64,000 bases of DNA. Source: Muscardinus avellanarius (lineage: Eukaryota; Chordata; Mammalia; Rodentia; Gliridae). Each line of letters begins with the position of its first letter. The first letter of the stretch is position 1. The position numbers and the translations under genes are program-made. The stretch spans positions 113,952,796-114,016,795 of the forward strand of contig OY726559.1 of NCBI GenBank assembly GCA_963383645.1. The letters run 5' to 3'. Shown here piece by piece: positions 1 to 12,397 of the stretch. The notes under the pieces were generated by a model, which was not told the origin of the DNA, made no database searches, and worked only from the letters and a program-made list of their open reading frames with translations.

Positions 1-600
1 TCTGGCTTCCAGGGTTCCTCCTCCTGTCCCCACTGCGGGGAAGAAAGGAACCTGACCTATCATCCAGGCCCTTTGGTGATATTGGGTGAAGACGGAGTCC
101 ATAATTACTTCCTGCTGTCAGGGGGCATCTTAGGGGGCCCCTTGGCCAGAAGAAGTTGAGTTCTAAAGAAGTGGGCAGGTGGGAGTATGTCTGCAGCGGG
201 CGTTGGAGGTTACCCTGGACGGCTTGGTAATGTGCGTTTGAAAAGACTTAAACAGACAAGGAGCTATTAAAAAAAAAAAAAAAGGCAAATCATAAGAGCA
301 GCCCATTAGCTATTGGCCCATGCCTGGAAGGGAAGGAGCCAGCAGCTGCTGGCTCTTGGAGCCTTTCAGGATATGAGGTAGATTGTCACTAGATTTATTA
401 ATATAATAGCAGCATTTTCCCTGAGAGAGACACACACCACTCTTTTCAGCAGTGAGTGGGTATGGGTCAGTCTGGTCAAATGGAAAACATCAGCAGCATC
501 ACTAACAGATTTTAGAGAGTTTAATACTTATGGCTGTCTGGCATCTGGAGAGGGAGAGCATCGTATTATATAAACAAGTGGACCTGCTAAAATAAAAACA
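1..600. other. Left-edge sequence, unassigned
   Basis: I recognise no gene here. It lies beyond the integrase end of the retrovirus-like remnant that occupies 601-2400 on the minus strand, so it may hold that element's envelope or LTR remains, but I see no motif that proves it. It contains a short A tract near 269-283 and a perfect 20-bp palindrome at 336-355. Confidence 0.4.
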
Positions 601-1137
601 TTAAAGAGAACTATGCCTAGAAAAACGGAGCTTAGTGGGCCCCAACACTGCACAGGAGAATCTGTGATGAGGCTGTTGTAACCGATGCCAGTTGGGGTCC
701 CCCGGCAGTCTGGCTGCAGTAGGTGTGGTGAGGATCACTGTAAAAGGCCCAGCCCACCGTGGATGGAGATGTTTCAGTTGAAGCCATTTGAGGAGGACTT
801 GGTCCCCTGGCTTAAGGGCCTTGATTGCTGGGTGTGGAGCTGCCTCTTCAGTCCCAGGTTGGGGAAGATATAGGTCAGCATGCTCCCTAAAAAGGTCCCC
901 GAGAAAAGACAAGTAAGGGAGATAGGAAGCCAAAGGAGGGGGGTCCAAAGGGAGAACGTGATTAAGTAAAATAGGGCGACCATACAGCAGCAATTCAAAG
1001 GGGCTCATGAAGGTGGGCTTGGAGGGGTGGCCCGTACACGCCAGAGCCAGTGGTAAGAGTTCAGGCCCTGATACCCATCGCTCCAATGCCAAGGGCTGTG
1101 CCACCTGTTGAGTAACCTTAGAAATAAAAACTGGTCT
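601..1137 (-). pseudogene. ERV integrase C-terminal remnant
   Basis: A 167-codon open stretch (1104-601), extendable in frame to the SINE at 1137, resembles the C-terminal third of gammaretroviral integrase: a segment with LPLALA and YGRP motifs, then a basic SH3-like domain with GDQVLLK, WAGPFTV and LTTPTA. A short phrase from the end of the catalytic core joins directly to the C-terminal part, so the core region that should carry the last catalytic acidic residue seems to be deleted. The open frame is probably chance survival, not selection. Confidence 0.7.
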
Positions 1138-1350
1138 GCCGGGCGTGGTGGCGCAGGCTTATAATCCCCACACTTGGGAGGCAGAGACAGGAGGATTGCA
1201 CAGGACAGCCTCAGCTACTTAGGCTCTCAGCAAATTAATGAGACCCTGTTTCCAAATAAAATATAAAATAGGTCTGGGAGTAGAGCCCGGAGGTAGAAAG
1301 TCCCCGGGTTCCACCCTCAGTACCACCAAAAAATAAAATAAATTAAATAA
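1138..1350 (+). repeat. B1-ID dimer SINE (B type) inside the ERV
   Basis: Starts GCCGGGCGTGGTGGCGCAGG and continues through the CCAAATAAAATATAAAATAGG linker into an ID-like half ending CAGTACCACC and an A-rich tail. It interrupts the retroviral pol remnant, so it is younger than the ERV. Confidence 0.9.
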
Positions 1351-1777
1351 AAGCGGGTTTACTATTAGACTGTAAGGAATTCGGGAGTGCAAACCGAGGG
1401 GTGAGTTCAAGCACAGAACACTGGACACCGTGCTGGCCGTCTCTTCCTTTGAGGGAAAGGCCTCTACCCAACCTGTTAGGGGTCGACCATGGTAAGAAGA
1501 TATTTCAGCTTTTTGTGAGATGGCATATGGGTGAAGTCAGTTTACCAGTCCTGTCCTGGCAAGTGTCCTCTCACTTGGTGAGTAGGAAAGGAGGGGCGAG
1601 GGCCTCCGTGGGGAGACACAGCAGCGCAAGTGGAACGGGAGGCACTGAATTTACTAATCAGCTGCTGCAGGAGAGGAGAATGAAACAAAGGGAATCCTTA
1701 AGCACCGTAGGTCCCACCTGTAGGGAATTGTGTATTAGGCTAATGATCTCTTTGGCCTGAGCTTCAGGCAGAGCAAT
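1351..1777 (-). pseudogene. Unassigned ERV interior between protease and integrase pieces
   Basis: This piece lies between the two recognisable pol fragments. On the minus strand it gives only short frames with stops. One phrase could be an integrase zinc-binding region, but I cannot support that firmly. The plus-strand open frame of 119 codons here resembles nothing. Confidence 0.35.
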
Positions 1778-1995
1778 TTAGTCCTGTAAAAGAGGGCCTG
1801 TATATAGTACGTGGGCCAGAGGGCTCACCGTCAACCCCCTGTACTGAGATCGGAAAAGGAAAACAGGACCTGAAAAGGATGGAAGCACTGAGCAGGCAAC
1901 CAAAAAGGAGATTGGCCTAACCGCTACCTTGAAAGCTGCCCCGGGCTGGCAAGGATGATCCAGGTTGAATCCAGGAGCCTTCAGTCTTCGGCCAG
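1778..1995 (-). pseudogene. ERV protease remnant without catalytic triplet
   Basis: The minus-strand frame shows a retropepsin-like order: a proline-rich lead, a short strand with RPISFLV, then SVLP-like residues. The catalytic Asp-Thr-Gly triplet expected between these two pieces is missing, so no active protease could be made. The frame differs from that of the gag piece upstream. Confidence 0.6.
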
Positions 1996-2400
1996 GCCAA
2001 GTAGGGCCTGCGACGGGGCCTGGTCTGGAAAGGTGGTCCCCTGTGTTGAGGTACGTGGTGCTCACTGCTTTTCCAAGGGCACTGTTCCAAGGGGATGCTC
2101 TGGTTGGTGGGCGTGGCCTTGCCACACTTGAAGCAGGCTCCTGGAGGTAGTTGTCGTTGCTGCCCTCCACCCCTAGGTGGCGCTCCAGAGGGCTGAGCCA
2201 CCACTGCCGGCCACAGGGCAGCTACCAGGGATCTGCCTTATGGCGAATTTGGAGTATACGCTCCATCTCTGCCTGTTCCTCTCTGGAATTAAAAACTTTA
2301 AATGCCATGTTCACCAAATCTCAGGGGGTCAAGGACCGTCCTCAGCCATTCTTAATTTTATCTGGATATCAGGGGCTGATTGTCCAGTAAAATGAGTTGC
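1996..2400 (-). pseudogene. ERV gag C-terminal (nucleocapsid) remnant
   Basis: From 2400 downwards the minus strand shows a gag phrase with a FKVFNSREE-like element, then a stop, then a Gly/Gln/Pro-rich run and the start of a zinc knuckle (CFKCGK near 2135). The histidine and last cysteine of the knuckle cannot be found in frame. At least two stops interrupt the reading. Confidence 0.6.
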
Positions 2401-2520
2401 CAGCCTCAGCTACTTAGTGAGACCCTGTTTCCAAACAAATATCAAATAGGCCTGGGAGTGTAGCCCAGTGGTAGAAAGCCCTTGGGTTCCACCCCCAGTA
2501 CCAGAAAAAAGAAAAAAGAG
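2401..2520 (+). repeat. Truncated B1-ID SINE
   Basis: Contains the 3' two thirds only: CTCAGCTACTTAGTGAGACC, the linker, then an ID-like half ending CCCAGTACC and an A/G tail. It forms the border between the ERV and the PKLR upstream region. Confidence 0.85.
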
Positions 2521-2540
2521 AATTGCTGAGGCCCGTGGAT

Positions 2541-2709
2541 GAGGTGTGGTGAGGTGTGGACAGGCCAGGGGGAGGCTGGGGAGGCCCCTGTGGGGTCGGG
2601 CTGCTTGCCTTGGGCGTGCCCGGTGCTGTGCTCTGGCTCCCCTAGATAAAGGCCGAGGTTCTGTTGTTCCCTCTTCTCTCCTCCCAGTCGGCGGCCCACG
2701 CTTTGAAGC
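2541..2709 (+). promoter_or_regulatory. PKLR: PKLR erythroid (R-type) promoter and 5' UTR
   Basis: Unique sequence between the last upstream SINE and the R-type start codon. It has the two elements known to matter in the human erythroid promoter, in the same order: CTCTG (PKR-RE1 core) at 2631-2635 and GATAA at 2645-2649, separated by 9 bp. Two GGTGTGG blocks at 2543-2549 and 2553-2559 read as CACC-like boxes on the other strand. GATA1 and KLF1 binding is inferred from the known human promoter, not shown here. Confidence 0.75.
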
Positions 2710-2806
2710 ATGTGGAGTCAGGACAGTCTCCCGCAGCAGCCGTGGTCATGGCCGTCTCAGCCCCAGAAAGACTTAGCTAAGTCGGTCCTCACCGGGGCTC
2801 CAGGAG
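2710..2806 (+). CDS. PKLR: PKLR R-type first coding exon
   Basis: Begins [10 protein letters not shown] and ends with [13 protein letters not shown] plus one base, before donor GTGAGG. It matches the erythroid-only N-terminus (human ends ...DLAKSILIGAPGG) and is one residue shorter than human. Phase 1 matches exon 2 at 5103. Confidence 0.93.
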
Positions 2807-3596
2807 GTGAGGTGGGGCACGGAAGCCCTGAACAGAGGTGGAAACCAGAAATGGGGGTGGGGTGGAGGGACTTGGGGAAGACCCATGTTTATCCAGAGTG
2901 TTTCAGTGTTAAATCCTGCACCCTGGGCTGGGCCTCTTGTCCAGGCCCTGCAGGCAGGCCAGGAGGGTGTGTGCAGCGTGGTTGCCACGGGACGCTCCCG
3001 TGGCCCCTGGACTCTGGCCCCTGGCCTGTCAGGCTCCCATTGGCCAGAGAGGCTCTGGTGATACTTTAACCAGTGCTGGGACCCATCCCCAGCCCGGCCC
3101 TCTGTGGCTCTGACGGTGTGAAGCCAACCACAGAGACGGCTCGGCTTCAACATGGAAGGTGCGGCTGGGCAGGGGCTGCTCTGGGCTGGGCAGGGGCTAG
3201 CAGCTAGCCACAGGGCCCAGCCCCGGGCCTGGGCAGCAGTGAGAGGGCTGGGGAAATTCGGGAGCAAGTGGGGAGGCCAGTAAGGGCCAGCAGTTGGAAG
3301 GGAGTAAACGGGAACCTTGGGAGAGGGGCCATCGTGGTCATTTCCAGACACCACCATGAACTAGAAATCAAAGGAAACTGAGCCTGGGCAGTTAGCAGCA
3401 GAAGCCAGGCAAGCTGGGGGGAAGCGGGGGGCCAGCAGAGGTGGCTGATCAAGGACTTGAGCCTAAGCCAGGCCTAGTGCCGCACACCTGTTCTCAGGAG
3501 GCTGAGACAGGAGGGTCACAAGTTTGAGGCCAGCTTTGGCAACTTAACAAAACCCTCAGCAACTTAGCAAAACCCTATTACTTTAGTCCTATATTT

Positions 3597-3639
<43 letters not shown>

Positions 3640-3697
3640 GGTACTGGGGATTTAACCCTGGGGCATTCTACCTCCAAGCTACATTCTCAACCCTATT

Positions 3698-3732
<35 letters not shown>

Positions 3733-4158
3733 TTAGTACTGGGGTTCTTGGAAACCCTTCTACTTCCGGGCTACACTCCCAGACCTATTTTTATTTATTT
3801 ATTTATTTATTTTTGGTGGTACTGAGGGTAGAACCCAGAGGCTTTCTATCTCTGGGCTATGCTCCCAGACCTATTCTATATTTTATTTGGAAACAGGGTC
3901 TCACTTAAGTTGCTGAGAGCCTCACTAAGTAGCTGAGGCTGGCTTCGAACCTGCGCGATCCTCCTGTCTCAGCCTCCCAAGCGCAGGGATTACAAGCGTG
4001 CCCCACCACGCCCAGCGCCCAGACCTATTTTTATATTTTTTTATTTGGAAACAGGGTCTCTTAAGCCAGCGAGGCTAGCTTCGAACCTGCTGATCCTCCT
4101 GTCCCCGCCTCCCAAGCGCGGGGATTATAAGCGTGCATTACCCGCGGCTCCCAACCCT

Positions 4159-4198
<40 letters not shown>

Positions 4199-5891
4199 TT
4201 TTGCAGTACTGGGGATGGAACCCAGGGGCATTCTACCTCTGAGGTACATCCCCAGCCTTATATTTTATTTATTTTTTATTTTTTTATTTTTTTGTGGTAC
4301 TGGGGTTCCTGGAAGCCCTTCTAACTCCGAGCTACACTCCCAGACCTATTTTTTTATACTTTTTTATTTGGAAACAGGGTCTCTTAAGCCAGCGCAGCTG
4401 GCTTCGAACCTGTGCGATCCTTCTGTCTCTGCCTCCCAAGCGTGGGGATTACAAGCGTGCGCCACCATGCCCGGCTATTTTTTTACTTGAAACAGGGTCT
4501 CATTGAATTGTAAAGGGCCTTGCTAAGTAGCTGAGGCCATCCACGAACTGCAATCTTCTTGCCTCAGCCTCCCAATTGCTGAGATTACAAGCGTGCGCCA
4601 CCACGCCCGGATCCCCAAGAAAAAGAAATTCTGTGCTCTTGGATCTGGGCGCAGTGGTGTATGATTGTAATCCAGCGACTCAGTGGTCGGAGACAAGATG
4701 ATCACAAGTTCAAAGCCAGCTTGGGCAAGTTAAGGAGACCCTGTCTCAAAGTAGAAAATAAAAAGGACCGGGGATGGGGCTCAGTGTTAGATCCCCTGGG
4801 TCCCATCCCAGTACCAATAACAATAATAAAGAGGAAGAAGCTGTATGATATTGGGCAATTTGTTTCATTTGCTCAGCCTCAGTTTCCTTATCTGTAAAAT
4901 CAAGATAAGTATAGAGCATTTACTAATCCTGGCTTTAAAGGACCCGTGGGGCTGAATAAGATTCGGTTTGAGGGATGCGGGGCTCCAGGGCAGGACTCCA
5001 CAGGCGCTGGAGAGCTACAGGAAGGCATGCAGGGCATGCTGGGAAAAACATGGGGAGGCGAGGCCGGTGCGCAGGCAGCCTCTGAGCCCTCTTCTACTGC
5101 AGGGCCTGCAGGCTTCTTGCGGCGTGCTAGCGTGGCCCAGCTGACCCAGGAGCTGGGCACCGCCTTCTTCCAGCAGCAGCAGCTGCCAGCTGCCATGGCA
5201 GACACCTTCCTGGAACATCTCTGCCTACTGGACATTGACTCGGAGCCAGTGGCGGCTCGAAGCACCAGCATCATCGCCACCATCGGTAATAACCCTTGTC
5301 CTCAGCATCCTCAGACTCGGACTCAGGTCCTGCTCCAACCATCCTCTCCTTTGAGACCTCTCCAGGGTGTGCATATGTGTGTGCGTGTGTTATTGGGGAC
5401 TGAACCCAGAGGCAGTCTACCTCCAAGCTATACCACCAGCCTGATTGTATTTGCTTGTTTATTATGTGTTTATTTTTGCCGGTCTAGGGATGGAGCCCAG
5501 GGCCATTCAACCTCGAGCTACATGCCCTATTTTTTATTCTTTATTTTGAAACAGGATGTCACTAAATTGCGGAGGGCCTCTCTAAGTAGCTGAAGCCAGC
5601 CACAATCCACGATCCTCCTGTCTCAGCCTCCCAAATGCGTGTACCACCACACCCCGCTTCCAATTTTATTTATTTCTTTTTTTTTTTTTGTGGTAATAGG
5701 GTGAAACCCAGGGGCTTTCTACCTCCGGTCTATACTCCCAGACTTGTTTTATATTTTACTGGAAACAGGGTTTCACTGAGTTGCCGAGGGCCTCACTAAG
5801 TAGCTGAGGCTGGCTTCGAACCTGTGCGATCCTCCTGTCTCAGCCTCCCAAGCGCGGGGATTACAAGTGTGCACCACCACGCCCGGCTTTA

Positions 5892-5934
<43 letters not shown>

Positions 5935-7666
5935 TACTGGGGATGGAATCCAGGAGCATTCTACCTCCAAGCTATACCCCCAGCCATTTTTTATTCTTTA
6001 TTGTGAAACAGGGTCTCACTGAGTTGCCGAGGGCCTCACTAAGTAGCTGAGGCTGGCCTTGAACCGCGATCCTCCTGTCTCAAGCTCCCAAATGCTGGGA
6101 TTACAAGTGTCCACTACCGCACCGGGTTTAGCAGCAGATTCTGACTGTGAATAGGATTGATGTCGTACAAAAGAAAGGATTCATGATATAGAAAACCCGA
6201 GAATAGCTGACTCTGTGATGGTGAGAACTGAAGCCATAACACCAAAGACTGGCTTTGGAGAGCAGCTGTAGAGGGGAGTCGCCCGCTCTCCTACACAGCT
6301 GCCCTATCTGCAAAGCAGGAATAAGATAGAATTTAGCCCTCCCGCAAGGAGACCTCTCAGACTACAGGAAATGCCCCCCCAGCCCCTGCCCAGCCCTGCC
6401 ACCTTATACTCTGGGGTGACCCACAGGGGCGCTCTTAGGTCACCCACCAACACAGTTACCTCGGACTGGCCCAGGATACCTTTCCTCAAGATTCCCACGG
6501 TAGCCGGGCGTGGTGGCGCACACTTGTAATCCCAGCATTCGGGAGGCTGAGACAGGAGGATCACAGTTTGAGGACAGCCTCAGCTACTTAAACGAGGCCC
6601 TTTGCAACTCAGTGAGACCCTGTTTCAAAGTAAAGAATAAAAAATAGGGCTGGGAGCCGGGCGTGGTGGCGCACGCTTGTAATCCCAGCATTCAGGAGGC
6701 TGAGACCGGAGGATCGCGGTTCTCAGACAGCCTCAGCTACTTAGCCCTTTACAACTCAGTGAGACCCGGATTCAAAATGAAGACTAAAAAATAGGCCAGG
6801 GTATGGAGCTCCGAGGTCAAATGCTCCTGGGTTCCATCCCCAGACCCGCAAAAAAAAAAAAAAAAAAAAAAGCTGGGGGTGTAGCTCGGAAGTAGAATGC
6901 CCCTGGGTTCCATCCTCAGTACTGAAAAAAAAGAAAAGAAAAAAAAAAGATTCCCAACATTCCCAAGTGGGAAAAGGAGCTAGCTCGTGACCTGTGAGCA
7001 GGGTCGCATCAGGGAATGAAGGTCAGGGAACTGGACTCTCTCGGGGCCTCTCTGAGGGTGGTGGGTTTTGGTTGTCTGGTCACCTCCCATGTTTGGGGGC
7101 AAGGTTGTCTGAGCAGGGTCTCTGGTTCCAGGGCCCGCATCCCGCTCCGTGGAGCGGCTCAAGGAGATGATCAAGGCCGGGATGAACATTGCACGTCTTA
7201 ACTTCTCCCATGGCTCCCACGAGGTATGCAGGACCGGGTGGAGGGCGGGAGTGGGTGCCCTGAGTCTTAGCCACCTTCCCCTGAAACCCCTATTCCTGCT
7301 GGGGGAAATGTCACACCATGTAATCCTAGCACTGAGGAAGGAGGATCATGGGTTTGAGGCCAGCCTCAGCAACTTAGTGAAACTCTGTTTCCCAAAAGGG
7401 GGGGAGGGGCAAGCATGGTGGTTCATGCCTGTAATCTCAGTACTTGGGAGGCTGAGACAGGAGGACTACCGGTTCAAGACTAGTCTCAACAACTTAACCA
7501 GACCCTGTTGTAGCACCAGGGATTGCCCCAGAAGCATTCTACCTCTGAGCTACACCCCCAGCCTGATTTTATTTTATTTTATTTTGTTTATTTATTTTTT
7601 TTGCCTTACTGGGGATGGAACCCAGGACATTCTACCTCTGAGCTGCACCCCCAGCCCTATTTTTCT

Positions 7667-7714
<48 letters not shown>

Positions 7715-10700
7715 TTTTTTGTATGTGGTACTGGGGTGGAACCCAGAGGCTTTCTACCTCTGGGCTATACTCCCAGACCTATTTTATATTTTATTTGGAA
7801 ACAGGGTCTCACTAAGTTGATGAGAGCCTCACTAAGTAGCTGAGGCTGGCTTCAAACCTGTGTGATCCTCCTGTCTCAGCCTCCCAAGCGCAGGGATGAC
7901 AAGCGTGCGCCAACATGCCCGGCTTTATTTTTATTTTGAAACAAGATTGCACTAGGTTAATGAGATTCTCACTACTTGCTGAGGCTGCCCTCAAACCTGT
8001 CATCCTTCTTTCTCAGCCTCCCAAGTCCTGGAATAACATGCATATGCCAGCACACTCAACGCTATTTCAAAATAAAAATTAAAAAAATTAAGGGCTGGGT
8101 GTATAAGAGGTAGAATGCCCCTGAGTTCCATCCTCACTATCCCTCAAATTTTTTAAAAAGGATTGGGGAGCTGTGCGTGGTGGCACACACTTGTAATCCC
8201 ACCATTTGGGAGGCTGAGAGAGGAGGATCAAGGTTCGTGCACAGCCTTAGCTACTTACTGAGACTCTGTTTCAAAAATAAAAAGACAAAAACAAGCCAGG
8301 CGTGGTGGCGCACATTTGTAATCCCAGTGCATGGGAGGCCGAGACAGGAGAATCACACAGGTTTGAAGCCAGCCTCAGCTACTTAGTGAGGCTCTCAGCA
8401 ACTCAGTGAGACCCTGTTTCCAAATAAAATATAAAATAGGTCTGGGAGTATATATATCCTGGAGATAGAAAGCCTCTGGGTTCTACCCCCAGTACCACAC
8501 ACACACAAAAAGACCAAAATAATAAAATAGGACTGGCGGTGTAGCTTGGAGGTAGAAGGCCCCTAGGTTTCATTCCCAGTACTGCAAAAAAACAAACAAA
8601 CAAAAATATATAAGGAATAAAAAATAGAGCTGGGGGTGTAGCTTGGAGGTAGAATGCCCCTGGGTTCCATCCCTAGTACTACAAAAGGAAGGAAGGAAGG
8701 AAGGAAGGAAGGAAGGAAGGAAGGAAGGAAAGAAGAAAGGAAGGATGGATCACAGATCCTATCTTTTGACCCTGTGTCAAAATAAAGAATAAAATATAGG
8801 GCTGAGGGTGTGGTTTGGAGGTAGAATGCTCCTGAGCTCAATCCCCAGTACTGAAGGAAAAAAAAATAAAGAACACACTTGGGTTTAATCCCCATTTCTG
8901 CTCCCCAAACTATCCTATGAAATCCCACCCCACCCCACCCCACCCCAGTATCACGCGGAGTCCATCGCCAACATCCGGGAGGCCACAGAGAGCTTTGCCA
9001 CGTCCTCACTCAGCTACCGGCCAGTGGCCATCGCCCTGGACACCAAGGGACCTGAGATCCGCACTGGGATCCTGCTGGGGGTGAGAGGCGGGGCTGGAGA
9101 CCACCCTCTTGGGCATGGGGAAGGGGTCCCGAGTGTGTCAGGGCTGAGCAGGAGGTGCGGGCGGGTCCAGGACCCCAGAACCTTTCTCCCTGGTTACCAC
9201 CCTGTTTCTGTCCCTAGGGCCCAGAGTCAGAAGTGGAGATGGTGAAGGGCGCCCAAGTACTGGTGACTGTGGACCCCGCATTCCAGACCCGGGGGGATGC
9301 GAACACCGTATGGGTGGACTACCCCAACATCAGCCGGGTTGTGCCGGTGGGCGGCCGCATCTTCATTGACGATGGGCTCATCTCTCTTGTGGTCCAGAAA
9401 ATCGGTGCGCATATGCGTCCTGCCCAAGCTGGCCCGTGAGCTGGGCACCTCCTCTTCCCTCAGGCTACCCGGGACCCCAAGATCCGCACCTTCCCACAGG
9501 ACCCAGGAGACCCAGTGACCAGATTCCTGCCCTCACCCTGGGATGAGGCAGGACTTGCGGGTTGTTGGGTACCCAGGACAGGGATGGACCCACTGTTTGC
9601 GCCAAGTCCCCTGGTGTTCCTACATCCTATCCCCACCCCTGACAAACTGGCGCTCTCCTTGCCCCTAGGCTCACAGGGGCTGGTGACCGAGGTGGAGAAT
9701 GGCGGTCTCTTGGGCTGCAGGAAGGGCGTCAACTTGCCAGGTGCTGAGGTGGACCTGCCCGGGCTGTCCGAGCAGGACGCCTGTGACCTGCGCTTCGGGG
9801 TGGAACACGGTGTGGACATCATCTTTGCCTCCTTCGTGAGAAAAGCCAGTGACGTGGCCGCGGTCCGGGCTGCTCTGGGCCCAGAAGGACAGAACATCAA
9901 GATCATTAGCAAAATCGAGAACCACGAAGGTGTAAAAAAGTGAGACCCTGGTCAGGCCCTTGGCCACCCCCCCCCCATGGCCCTCCCTGACGTGTCCAGG
10001 CGCGGGCTCCAGCCCCAATTCCTCCCACTGCACAGGTTTGATGAAATCTTAGAGGTGAGCGACGGTATCATGGTGGCACGGGGGGACCTGGGCATCGAGA
10101 TCCCAGCTGAGAAGGTGTTCCTGGCTCAGAAGATGATGATCGGCCGTTGTAACTTGGCAGGCAAGCCTGTTGTCTGCGCCACACAGGTCTGGAGTTAGCC
10201 CTTGGGGCTGGGGCACTGTGGCTTTTAGGGAAACTGAGTGATACACCCCTTACATCTGTTGAATTTTTTTATTGTTTTTTTTTTTCAGTACCTGGGATTG
10301 AACCCAGGGGTATTCTACCTCCAAGCTATAGCCCTAGCCCTATTTTTTTTGTGTGTGTGTGTGGTTTTGGGGATGGAACCCAGGGGCATTCGATCTCCAA
10401 GCTACACCCCCAGCCATATTTTTTATTCTTTATTTTGAAACAGGGTCTCACTGATTTGCAAAGGGCCTCACTAAGTAACTGAGGCTGTCTGTAAATCGCA
10501 ATCCTCCTGTCTCAGCCTCCCAAATGCTGGGATTACAAGTGTGGCCACCATGCCTGGCACCCTAGCCCTGTTTTTTATACTTTATTTGGAAATAGGGTCT
10601 AAGTTGCAGAGGGCCTCACAAGTTGCTGAGGCTGGCCGTGAACCTGCGCTTCTTCTGTCTCAGCCTCCCAAGTACTGGGATTACAAGCCTGGGCCACCAC

Positions 10701-12361
10701 ACTGGCTCCTATTTTTTATTCTTTATTTGGGAACAGGGTCTCACTATGTTGCAGACGGCCTCACTAGTTAGGTGAGGCTGGTCACAAACCTACAATCCTC
10801 CTGTCTCAGCCTCCCAAGTACCGGGATTACAGGCATGTGCCACCATACCCAGCTTATTTTTTCTTTCTTTTCTTTTTTTTTCTTTTGGCAGTACCACAGA
10901 TGGAACCCAGGGGCATTCTACCTTCAAGCTAAACCCCCAGCCCTATTTTTTTATCCTTTATTTTGAAACAGTGTCTCACTGAGTTGCAAAGGGCCTCACT
11001 AAGTAGCTGAGGCTGTGCACAAACCACGATCCTCCTGTCTCAGCCTCCTGAATGCTGGGATGACAAGCGCGCGCCACCACGCCCGGCTTATTTTTTTGTT
11101 TTAAAGCAGAGGTCTCTAGGCCACTGAGAGTCTTGCTGTGTGGCTGAGGCTGATGTTGAACCTGAGATCCTCTTGTCTCAGCCTCCCAAGTAGTGGAATC
11201 CCAGGTGTGAGCCAGCAGGCCTGGCTGTGATCCTGACTTTCAGGGTACTCTGAGAGTCCGGGTGTCAGAGAAGAAGCTTGGGCAGGGTTCCCTTTTCAGA
11301 GCTGGCTCCTCTAGTGTTAATGATCCCCGTGTCTCAGATGTTGGAAAGCATGATCACCAAGCCCCGGCCAACGCGGGCAGAGACCAGCGACGTGGCCAAT
11401 GCCGTGCTGGACGGGGCGGACTGCATCATGCTGTCGGGGGAGACCGCGAAGGGCCGCTTCCCGGTGGAGGCTGTGAAGATGCAGCATGCGGTAGGAGCTC
11501 AGCCGGGAAGGCCAGGGCCAGGGAGCCCGACCCCTCCTGTGCTCCTGCCTCCTCTGACCTCCTGGTGCCGCAGATTGCCCGGGAGGCCGAGGCCGCTGTG
11601 TACCACCGGCAGCTGTTCGAGGAGCTCCGCCGGGCAGCGCCACTGAGCCGTGACCCCACCGAGGTCACCGCCATCGGCGCGGTAGAGGCTGCCTTCAAGT
11701 GCTGCGCCGCAGCCATCATCGTGCTGACCACCACTGGCCGGTGAGGGGCTGCTGGGGGGGCCAGACAGGGCTGTGAGTCCGGGGAAGGCTGGGGGCTCCA
11801 TGGATTCCGGTATAGTCATCAAAGATGGAGAATATTGGTCCAGAGCATGGAGAGAGGTGGTCAAGAGATCTAGAGGGAAACCGGGCATGGCGGAGGATTG
11901 CGGGTTAGAAGTCAGCCTCAGCCCGGCATGGTGGCGCACACTTGTAATCCCAGCGCTTGGGAGGCTGAGACAGGAGGATCCCAGGTTCACGTACAACCTC
12001 AGCAATTTAATCGGGCCCTCAGCAACTTAGTGAGATCCTGTAATCCCTATACATGGGAGGCTGAGACAGGAAGATTGCAGGTTCAAGGACAGGTTCAGCA
12101 AGTAGTGAGACTCACATCTCCCTAGCAAGACTCTGTTTCCAAATAAAAAATAAAACTGGACCAGGCATGGTGGCACACGCTTGTAATCCCAGTATTTGGG
12201 AGGCTGAGACAGGAGGATTGCAGTTCACAGACAGCCTCAGCTACTTAAGTGAGGCACTTTGCAACCCAATGAGCTGCTGTTTCAAAGTAAAGAATACAAA
12301 ATAAGGCTGGGGGTGTCTCTTGGAAGTAAATGCCCCTGGGTTCCATCCCTAGTACCACAAA

Positions 12362-12397
<36 letters not shown>

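Larger units (their letters stand above)
601..2400 (-). mobile_element. Degenerate class I (gammaretrovirus-like) endogenous retrovirus fragment
   Basis: Read on the minus strand from 2400 down to 601, pieces appear in viral order: the end of gag with the first half of a zinc knuckle (about 2135), a protease-like stretch (about 1990-1800), and the C-terminal part of an integrase (about 1137-601). No reverse transcriptase core can be recognised between protease and integrase, and the spacing is far too short for one. Frames shift between the pieces and a SINE sits inside at 1138-1350. It is a dead fossil about 1.6 kb upstream of the PKLR erythroid promoter. The class assignment rests on protein resemblance by eye. 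Confidence 0.7.

Noticed and set aside
2568..2600. G-quadruplex in the PKLR erythroid promoter
   Set aside because: Four G runs exist, but one loop is about 10 nt, so it does not meet the usual rule. It was too weak to report.
7149..7820. Long plus-strand open frame (223 codons) in PKLR
   Set aside because: Only its first part is PKLR exon 3. The rest is translation of intron SINEs and a (TTTC)n tract.
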